Below, one piece after another: positions 6,828 to 11,702 of a stretch of 11,702 nucleotides of DNA; within the stretch, counting starts at the first letter, position 1; every line of letters starts with the position of its first letter. The notes beneath the pieces were generated by a model. The model did no database searches, was not told where the DNA came from, and worked only from the letters and a program-made list of their open reading frames with translations. Source of the DNA: an uncultured Clostridia bacterium (lineage in GTDB: Bacteria; Bacillota; Clostridia; Oscillospirales; Acutalibacteraceae); contig CAMCIX010000018.1 of assembly GCA_945875045.1 (NCBI GenBank), positions 1 through 11,702 of the forward strand, given 5' to 3'. The position numbers and the translations under genes were made by a program.

Positions 6828-6833
6828 ATTATA
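6828..6833 (-). promoter_or_regulatory. Candidate -10 element upstream of yqzL-recO
   Basis: A perfect TATAAT on the minus strand lies 58 nt before yqzL, in the 88-bp gap after era. The -35 region is only a T-rich stretch (near 6851-6856) without a good TTGACA match. An AAGGAG ribosome-site-like sequence (near 6811-6818) follows it but leads only to a GTG with an immediate stop, so it serves no visible gene. A secondary promoter for yqzL-recO-mutS2 is possible. Confidence 0.3.
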
Positions 6834-6858
6834 ATAGGAAATTACAGTAAAAAACAGT

Positions 6859-7776
6859 TTAGTCAAGCCCAAAGGTGTGAATAAGCCCCTGACGGTTGCG
6901 CCAGTCCTCCTTAACCTTTACCCAAAGCTTAACCGAGGCGCGGATGCCGAAAAATTCTTCAATATCCCGCCTTGCCAAGGTGCCGATTTTTTTAAGCATA
7001 GCGCCGCCCTTACCGATAATGATACCCTTGTGCGACTCCTTTTCGCAGATAATTGTCGCCTCAACCTCTAATATAGGCTCACCGTCCGAGGTATCACGCT
7101 CAACAAAGCGTTCAAGGTCAACCGCTATTCCGTGCGGAACCTCTTTATCAAGACTGCGTAACAGCTTTTCCCTTATCATTTCGGCAACCATAACCCTCTC
7201 GGGCTGGTCGGTAATATCATCATCGCCGAAATAATGGGGCGAGGGCTTGGAAAAGCCGTAAAGCTCGCTTAAAAGAATATCCACCCCGTCGCCCGTCCTT
7301 GCCGAAAGCGGGACAACGGCGGTAAAATCAAATTCCTTTGTATAAATGGTGATAAGGGTCAAAAGCTCTTCCTTTTTTTCGAGCAAATCAATTTTGTTGA
7401 TTACAAGCACAGCCTTAAGCCTTCTGCGGCGAAGCTCCTTTATAAGCTCGACTTCAGCAGGGGGTAATCCTCCGTCAAGGCTGAATTTAGGCGCCGCCTC
7501 TACTACAAGCACGGCGGCGTCCACGTCCGCCATACCGTCGCCGACCGCCTTGTTCATATTTTTGTCGAGCATATTGCGCGGCTTATGAAAGCCCGGGGTG
7601 TCGATAAAAACAAGCTGGTCCGCGCCCTTAGTTAAAATACCCGTGATTTTGGTGCGGGTAGTCTGCGGCTTGTCCGATACAATAGCCACCTTTTGCCCCA
7701 AAATACGGTTCATTAGGGAGGATTTACCCACGTTCGGTCTGCCGATAATTGTTATAAAAGCCGATTTTTCTTTCAT
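6859..7776 (-). CDS. era: GTPase Era
   Basis: Era is an essential GTPase that binds the 3' end of 16S rRNA and assists 30S subunit assembly. Its 305 residues match the family. The GTPase motifs are all present: G1 GRPNVGKS (12-19), G2 around T39/T40 (QTTR), G3 DTPG (59-62), G4 NKID (127-130) and G5 SAR (158-160). The C-terminal KH domain has the loop IIGKGG (253-258) and ends with the usual VKVKEDWRN segment. The ATG at 7776 has AAAGGA 7 nt upstream. It follows ybeY after 29 nt, and both products act on the small ribosomal subunit. In many Firmicutes dgkA and cdd lie between ybeY and era; they are absent here. Confidence 0.98.
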   Translation of the reverse strand: MKEKSAFITIIGRPNVGKSSLMNRILGQKVAIVSDKPQTTRTKITGILTKGADQLVFIDTPGFHKPRNMLDKNMNKAVGDGMADVDAAVLVVEAAPKFSLDGGLPPAEVELIKELRRRRLKAVLVINKIDLLEKKEELLTLITIYTKEFDFTAVVPLSARTGDGVDILLSELYGFSKPSPHYFGDDDITDQPERVMVAEMIREKLLRSLDKEVPHGIAVDLERFVERDTSDGEPILEVEATIICEKESHKGIIIGKGGAMLKKIGTLARRDIEEFFGIRASVKLWVKVKEDWRNRQGLIHTFGLD

Positions 7777-7805
7777 TTATTATTCCTTTGTTAACAAACT
7801 ATGTA

Positions 7806-8288
7806 TTACAGCTTATTGATTGCAAGTCCGAGAGCTTCGAGTACCTGCTCCTCCTTCTCGCGCATAACGGTTTTTTCAAGTCCGCCCTGCTCATGGTCGT
7901 AGCCTAAAAGATGAAGCATTGAGTGAACCGTCAAAAAAGCCACCTCGCGCTCGATTCCGTGACCGTACAAATCCGCCTGAGACAGCGCGTGTTCAACCGA
8001 AATCACTATATCGCCGAGCATCTTAGCCCCTGTTTCGGGATTTACGTCGTATTCCCCGTTTTCGCCGAGGGGAAAGGACAAAACATCGGTCGAGGCGTCG
8101 ATGTTTCGGAACTTTGAGTTCATTTCCTTAATCATTTCATCGTTAACAAGGGTGACGTTAACCTCCGCAGAGTCCTCAAAGCCCTCAAGCTTTAATGTTG
8201 CGGTACACGCCTTTCTTATAAGCAGTCTTGTACCCGTGGGCAGCTTAATTTTCTTCTGACTGTCCGTAATATTAACCTTTACACTCAT
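7806..8288 (-). CDS. ybeY: Endoribonuclease YbeY (rRNA maturation factor)
   Basis: YbeY is a zinc-dependent endoribonuclease needed for 16S rRNA 3' maturation and late ribosome quality control. Its 160 residues are typical. The metal site is the H-x3-H-x5-H motif at H122, H126 and H132 (HSMLHLLGYDH). The conserved upstream segment is FRNIDASTDVLSFP (about 60-73, with R61), where many relatives have PTDVLSFP. The ATG at 8288 overlaps the phoH stop as ATGA, so translation is probably coupled to phoH; no strong ribosome site of its own is seen. This phoH-ybeY pairing is conserved very widely. A gene for the membrane HD phosphodiesterase PgpH (YqfF), often between the two in Firmicutes, is missing here. 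Confidence 0.97.
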   Translation of the reverse strand: MSVKVNITDSQKKIKLPTGTRLLIRKACTATLKLEGFEDSAEVNVTLVNDEMIKEMNSKFRNIDASTDVLSFPLGENGEYDVNPETGAKMLGDIVISVEHALSQADLYGHGIEREVAFLTVHSMLHLLGYDHEQGGLEKTVMREKEEQVLEALGLAINKL

Positions 8289-9244
8289 TTCTTTTCAGCA
8301 CTTCTTTCATAAGCTTTTATTATTTCCTGAACAAGTCGGTGACGTACAACGTCCCTCCCCGTCAGGTAATGAATTGCAATATCGTCAACATTTTTAAGAA
8401 TTCTAACCGCGTCCTTAAGTCCCGAGCGTTTGCCATCGGGCAGGTCAATCTGGGTAATGTCCCCCGTGACAACCGCCTTTGAGTTAAAGCCCAAGCGGGT
8501 TAAAAACATCTTCATCTGCTCTGTGGTGGTGTTTTGCGCCTCGTCGAGGATAATAAAGCTGTCGTCTAATGTTCTTCCCCTCATATATGCGAGAGGCGCG
8601 ACCTCAATATCCCCGCGCTCCTGACATTTTTGAAAATTTTCCGCTCCCAGCATATCAAAAAGCGCGTCGTAAAGCGGACGGAGGTAAGGGTCGACCTTTT
8701 GCTGTAAATCGCCGGGGAGAAAGCCTAATTTCTCGCCTGCCTCGACCGCGGGGCGGGTCAGGATAATTCGGTTTACCTCCTTCGCCCTGAAGGCGCTTAC
8801 GGCGCTCGCTACAGCAAGATAGGTCTTTCCCGTGCCCGCAGGTCCTACGCTTATGGTTATCGTGTTATTCTTTATCGCGTCGATATACTGCCTTTGACCG
8901 ATGGTTTTGGGCTTAACGGGCTTTCCCTTTGAGGTTATGCAGACGCAGTTCGCGTCAATCACGGCGTTTATCTTGCCGTCGTCACCGTCCTCAACAAGGG
9001 AGGCGACATAGTTAATGCTCTGCTCGGTTATCTGCTCCCCCTTGTTTATCATAGCAAGCAGACCCTCAACCGTCCGCGCCGCGTGCATCACGTCGGTAAC
9101 CTCGCCCTTAATTTTAATCTGCGAGCCGTGGGAGGTAATTACCACCCTGTATTTTTTCTCGATGCGCTTGATGTTCTCATCAAAATTGCCGAACAAATTT
9201 ACAATTTGTTCTATGCGCTCAATATCAACCGTCTGTTCAAACAA
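8285..9244 (-). CDS. phoH: PhoH-like ATPase (YbeZ/PhoH family)
   Basis: This is a P-loop NTPase of the PhoH family, 319 residues, thought to work as an RNA-related ATPase with YbeY. An N-terminal KH-like region (about 20-90) precedes the ATPase core. Walker A is GPAGTGKT at 134-141, Walker B is IILDEAQ at 231-237, and sensor segment TGDITQIDLP is at 260-269. The conserved RPAVEAGEKLGFLPGD lies at 164-179. The start is a TTG at 9244, supported by GGAG 8 nt upstream and by a good extended -10 promoter at 9290-9298. No nearby ATG gives a suitable protein. A 9-bp hairpin-forming repeat lies in codons 12-18. The stop overlaps the ybeY start by 4 nt. Confidence 0.96.
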   Translation of the reverse strand: MFEQTVDIERIEQIVNLFGNFDENIKRIEKKYRVVITSHGSQIKIKGEVTDVMHAARTVEGLLAMINKGEQITEQSINYVASLVEDGDDGKINAVIDANCVCITSKGKPVKPKTIGQRQYIDAIKNNTITISVGPAGTGKTYLAVASAVSAFRAKEVNRIILTRPAVEAGEKLGFLPGDLQQKVDPYLRPLYDALFDMLGAENFQKCQERGDIEVAPLAYMRGRTLDDSFIILDEAQNTTTEQMKMFLTRLGFNSKAVVTGDITQIDLPDGKRSGLKDAVRILKNVDDIAIHYLTGRDVVRHRLVQEIIKAYERSAEKK

Positions 9245-9289
9245 GCCTTACGCTCCTTAAGCATAAATAATTTTGTTGGTTCTTAGTAT

Positions 9290-9318
9290 ATTATACCACA
9301 TTTTTTTTTAATTTCCAG
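9290..9318 (-). promoter_or_regulatory. Promoter of phoH-ybeY-era
   Basis: The minus strand has TGGTATAAT (9290-9298), a perfect -10 hexamer with the extended TGn element. A weak -35, CTGGAA (9313-9318), lies 17 bp upstream inside the end of yqfD, with an A-rich spacer. Transcription would begin near 9283, giving a leader of about 40 nt before the TTG start. Vegetative sigma-A use is inferred from the consensus. Confidence 0.65.
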
Positions 9319-10474
9319 TACTAAATAACATATTTTCTTCGACAGCTATGTTTTCTTCGGCGGAAATTAGCGCTTTTAGGCGAATACCCCCCTCTATTTC
9401 GTCAAATTCACGATTTTTTACCTCAAAATCGGCGATTTTTTCTACCTGTGCCGCCCTTGTAAGCTCCTCCTCAAGCTCCTTTAAAAGCTCTTCTTTACTG
9501 AGAATTACCTCTTTTTGAGCGGTCATCTCAAAGTATTTTGTATACAGCCTTATGGGAAGACTTTTCCCGAGAAGCGAAGCCTCTTTAATCTCTGTTCGGC
9601 TTTCATAATTGCCGTTTTCGCGCCCTAAAAACAGCGGAATATTTATTCCGAAAAATGAAAGCACGCTTTTTTTCTTGATTTTCCCTGTTTTTTCTCCAAC
9701 AGTACGCTTATAATATCCGCTTACCGTAAGCTCTCTTTCGGTTTTGGCGGTAATACTGCCGGCAGAGCAAACGAATTGGGTGCTGTCGGCGCGCTCTATT
9801 ACGCCCGAAACCAGCAAATCCCCCTTTGCCACAGTATCACCCGGCTTAACTAAGCAGTTGCCCGAGGTAATGTTGATTTTAGTAATAATGCCGTCCGCAG
9901 AAGCCTTAAGATTTGTAGGAGTTCCCTTTTCCTCGGCTTTTTGAGCCGCTTCGCTTACATTAACAGTAACCCTACAGCCCTCTATATTAACCGACGCCCA
10001 CGCGAGCTTATTAAGCTCCAAAAGCAGCTCCTGCTTTGCGGTTTTCGGATTAACCGAGCTTTTAAGTCTTCCTTCTTTTACCCCTATTTTTTCACAGGCG
10101 GCTAAAATATTCTTTTCGGGAACGGCCTTGTTGCCGCTTACCTCCACCGTCCAAATAAAGCAGGACATAACCTCTAAAAAGCAAAAGAAAATTGCCGCGC
10201 CTACGGGTATACCTAATCGCTTTTTATATCGCCCTACAATAAACGGAAAACCGCGCCTTTTTAAAATATGAACCCTAATACCGCTTTTTGGGGCTACTCG
10301 GGGCAAGGTCTTAAAATCCCTTACCGTCATAAATCCGCGTAATTTTTTATCTCTGCGTTTTATGCTCCACAGAGATATGCCCTGCTTTGCGCAGATATTC
10401 AAAATTATCTCTGCTACGTCCCCCGAAAATTCAACCTCTAAGTAACCGATTATAAATCTGTAAAGCCAAAGCAT
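9308..10474 (-). CDS. yqfD: Sporulation protein YqfD
   Basis: YqfD is a membrane-anchored sporulation protein, expressed in the mother cell in Bacillus subtilis; its biochemical role is not established. The 388 residues fit the family. A basic N-terminal domain (1-85, including the KRRGFPF motif near 72-78) is followed by one membrane segment at about 88-108. The extracytoplasmic part begins WTVEVSGNKAVPEKNIL, a POTRA-like start usual for YqfD. It continues with a glycine-rich ADGIITKINITSGNCLVKPG stretch and a charged helical region near the C-terminus. The ATG at 10474 follows AGGTGA 6 nt upstream and lies 10 nt after the yqfC stop, so the pair is an operon, as in other spore formers. Confidence 0.93.
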   Translation of the reverse strand: MLWLYRFIIGYLEVEFSGDVAEIILNICAKQGISLWSIKRRDKKLRGFMTVRDFKTLPRVAPKSGIRVHILKRRGFPFIVGRYKKRLGIPVGAAIFFCFLEVMSCFIWTVEVSGNKAVPEKNILAACEKIGVKEGRLKSSVNPKTAKQELLLELNKLAWASVNIEGCRVTVNVSEAAQKAEEKGTPTNLKASADGIITKINITSGNCLVKPGDTVAKGDLLVSGVIERADSTQFVCSAGSITAKTERELTVSGYYKRTVGEKTGKIKKKSVLSFFGINIPLFLGRENGNYESRTEIKEASLLGKSLPIRLYTKYFEMTAQKEVILSKEELLKELEEELTRAAQVEKIADFEVKNREFDEIEGGIRLKALISAEENIAVEENMLFSTGN

Positions 10475-10484
10475 AGTACTTCAC

Positions 10485-10784
10485 CTATACGCAAAATTCA
10501 AGCGAGGACATATTGCCCTTTACGGTTATTGTCGTCCCCTCAAACGCGGCTATATCAAAGCTGTTCCCGCACAGAATAAGCGCCCCTTTAGGCAGTTTAA
10601 GCTTTAAATAAGTATCGCTGTATTCAAAAACGCCCATACAGCCCTCGACCGTTATTTCTCTGTTTCCGAAAAGCTCGATATGCGCTCCGCCTACCCGCCG
10701 CGCTTCTTCGCCTATATCGGAACAGCTGAAAATGCGCCATTTTTCCTTTGGCTTTTCGGATTTAAACTTAAATTTCTTAGACAC
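10485..10784 (-). CDS. yqfC: Sporulation protein YqfC (YabP/YqfC family)
   Basis: This small sporulation protein of 99 residues is in the YabP/YqfC family, which also includes YabP. Its role is structurally undefined. The start is GTG 10784, chosen because AGGGGAG lies 9 nt upstream. A longer open frame to 10901 would run through the promoter region into the divergent gene and is rejected. The family-like part begins about residue 32 (GAHIELFGNREITVEGCMGVFEY). It continues with alternating beta-type segments to the end (LKLPKGALILCGNSFDI, GTTITVKGNMSSLEF). It directly precedes yqfD, the pairing found in spore-forming Firmicutes. A sigma-E-like promoter lies just upstream. Confidence 0.88.
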   Translation of the reverse strand: MSKKFKFKSEKPKEKWRIFSCSDIGEEARRVGGAHIELFGNREITVEGCMGVFEYSDTYLKLKLPKGALILCGNSFDIAAFEGTTITVKGNMSSLEFCV

Positions 10785-10807
10785 AGTATACAACTCCCCT
10801 GCAATCA

Positions 10808-10836
10808 ATCTTATGAAATAATCATTATAATAATTC
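10808..10836 (-). promoter_or_regulatory. Candidate sigma-E promoter of yqfC-yqfD
   Basis: The minus strand reads GAATTAT (10830-10836), 14 bp, then CATAAGAT (10808-10815). These match most positions of the mother-cell sigma-E consensus (KMATATT and CATACAAT with a 14-15 bp spacer), and the yqfCD operon is sigma-E-controlled in Bacillus subtilis. The match is imperfect, so this is a prediction. Confidence 0.42.
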
Positions 10837-10852
10837 CCGAAAGCATATACTA
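10823..10852 (+). promoter_or_regulatory. Candidate sporulation promoter of the YlbJ-like gene
   Basis: CATATACTA (10844-10852) fits the -10 style of mother-cell sigma factors (sigma-E CATACAAT or sigma-K CATAnnnTA). A weak -35-like CATTATA sits 14 bp upstream at 10823-10829. It faces away from the yqfC promoter and overlaps it. It could also be read as a weak vegetative TATACT -10. Confidence 0.28.
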
Positions 10853-10867
10853 TTTTAGGTGAGTAAA

Positions 10868-11702
10868 ATGAAAAGACAAGACACACAAAATGCGTTTGCA
10901 ATTATCTGCTCGGCGGCGTTTATAGTTATTCTCATACTTAAGCCCGAGCTTTGCACCAAAGGCGCGGCGGAAGGGCTTTTGCTGGCGGGCAGAGTAATAA
11001 TTCCCTCTCTATTTCCCTTTACCGCCTGCGTGCTGTTTATAATGAAGTCGGGCGGAACCGAGCTTTTCGGCTTTGCCGCACCCTTTACCAAAAAGGTCTT
11101 TCACATTTCTCCCGAGCTTTTTTCAATTATGCTTTTAAGCCTTATCGGCGGTTATCCCGTTGGCGCGAAGCTATTAAATGAAGGCGTGAAATCGGGCAGG
11201 TTATCGCCTAAAAACGCAGGAATTATGCTTAATTACTGCGTAAACGCAGGACCCGCATTTGTGGTTTTAGCTGTCGGGGAGGGCATTATCGGCTCAAAGT
11301 CGGTCGGGTACATAATGCTTGCCGCACACATAATTTCCTCGCTTATTCTAAGCGTTTTTTTTGGATTTTTCATTAAGGACGATAAAGAAAAATCGCTTGT
11401 AAAAGCAGAAGACTTAGGCGCGGCGGATAATTTTGTAGCCTCGGTTTCCGAATCTGCCGCGGCGGTTTTCTCGGTGTGCGCCTACGTTGTGTTTTTTTCA
11501 ACCGTAACTAAGTATATAAGCTTTTACACCGATAAAATATCTTTGCTTAAATATATTTTACCTCTGCTTGAGGTCACTAACGCGGTATCAAAAACCAAAA
11601 ATATTATAATTATTTCTTTTTTATTGGGCTTTGCGGGGATTAGTATATGGTGTCAGATTTTAAGCGTAGGACGGCTTATTAAGCTTAATCTAGGAGTATT
11701 TG
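10868..11702 (+). CDS. YlbJ-like sporulation membrane protein (nucleoside-recognition/Gate domain), 3'-truncated
   Basis: This open frame begins at ATG 10868 and runs off the window after 278 residues without a stop. AGGTGAG lies about 4 nt upstream. The protein is highly hydrophobic with about seven membrane segments (near residues 9-24, 37-59, 83-103, 117-142, 147-169, 195-213, 247-267). Motifs typical of the YlbJ/SpmA-SpmB type Gate domain are GGYPVGAKLL (94-103), YCVNAGPAF (123-131), LLEVTNAV (233-240) and GFAGISIWCQI (254-264), the last two marking the second repeat. YlbJ is needed for spore cortex formation in Bacillus subtilis, and its family is about 400 residues, so roughly the last third is missing. 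It is transcribed divergently from yqfC, another sporulation gene. SpmA/SpmB-like or a general nucleoside-recognition protein are alternatives. Confidence 0.8.
   Translation, partial: MKRQDTQNAFAIICSAAFIVILILKPELCTKGAAEGLLLAGRVIIPSLFPFTACVLFIMKSGGTELFGFAAPFTKKVFHISPELFSIMLLSLIGGYPVGAKLLNEGVKSGRLSPKNAGIMLNYCVNAGPAFVVLAVGEGIIGSKSVGYIMLAAHIISSLILSVFFGFFIKDDKEKSLVKAEDLGAADNFVASVSESAAAVFSVCAYVVFFSTVTKYISFYTDKISLLKYILPLLEVTNAVSKTKNIIIISFLLGFAGISIWCQILSVGRLIKLNLGVF

Noticed and set aside
6896..7234. 112-codon plus-strand open frame opposite era
   Set aside because: It is antisense to the Era KH and GTPase coding sequence; the composition is a by-product of that frame.
7787..7798. 12-bp perfect palindrome TTTGTTAACAAA between ybeY and era
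   Set aside because: About three palindromes of this length are expected by chance in a window this size, and it overlaps the era ribosome site, whose sequence explains part of it.
10785..10901. 39-codon N-terminal extension of yqfC
   Set aside because: It passes through the divergent promoter region and into the start of the opposite gene; GTG 10784 has a good ribosome site and gives the family length.
10855..11091. 78-codon minus-strand open frame opposite the YlbJ-like gene
   Set aside because: It is antisense to a membrane protein with recognisable motifs and has no motif of its own.

Overview
This 11.7-kb window reads as chromosomal DNA from a spore-forming member of the Clostridia (Bacillota), probably a gut-type lineage near Oscillospiraceae/Ruminococcaceae. 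The genus cannot be told from sequence alone. The evidence is Spo0A, the YqfC/YqfD sporulation proteins and a YlbJ-like membrane protein, together with GGAGG-type ribosome sites, a rubrerythrin typical of anaerobes, and the Firmicutes cluster yqfC-yqfD-phoH-ybeY-era-yqzL-recO. The left edge (1-47) is not biological. It is a Nextera/Tn5 sequencing adapter with an i5 index, so the first gene is cut by the library fragment end.

Layout, left to right. (1) 48-1599, plus strand: the 3' part of a type-2 ABC permease gene and its complete ATPase gene, overlapping by 8 nt. These look like two components of a TrpXYZ-like amino-acid importer. A 265-bp spacer follows, with two tandem short-hairpin repeats and a strong rho-independent terminator. 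(2) 1865-3459, minus strand: spo0A, with its own 281-bp upstream region carrying a perfect 0A-box match, and rubrerythrin, closed by its own terminator. (3) 3512-10784, minus strand: a 7.3-kb same-strand run, transcribed right to left as yqfC, yqfD, phoH, ybeY, era, yqzL (small), recO, mutS2. Spacing is tight or overlapping, with one internal promoter in front of phoH. (4) 10868-11702, plus strand: a partial YlbJ-like/nucleoside-recognition membrane protein, divergent from yqfC and running off the right edge.

How the genes fit together. phoH, ybeY, era, recO and mutS2 are housekeeping functions in rRNA maturation, ribosome assembly or quality control, and DNA repair. spo0A, yqfC, yqfD and the YlbJ-like gene belong to sporulation. 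The 83-bp divergent region between yqfC and the YlbJ-like gene carries sigma-E-like elements. The extended -10 before phoH would allow housekeeping expression without the sporulation genes.

I found no CRISPR array, phage, insertion sequence, rRNA or tRNA gene, and nothing that looks like a wholly new system. The points most worth a second look are the adapter, the overlooked yqzL gene, the twin hairpin repeats, the 18-bp palindrome in front of rubrerythrin, and the 0A box upstream of spo0A.
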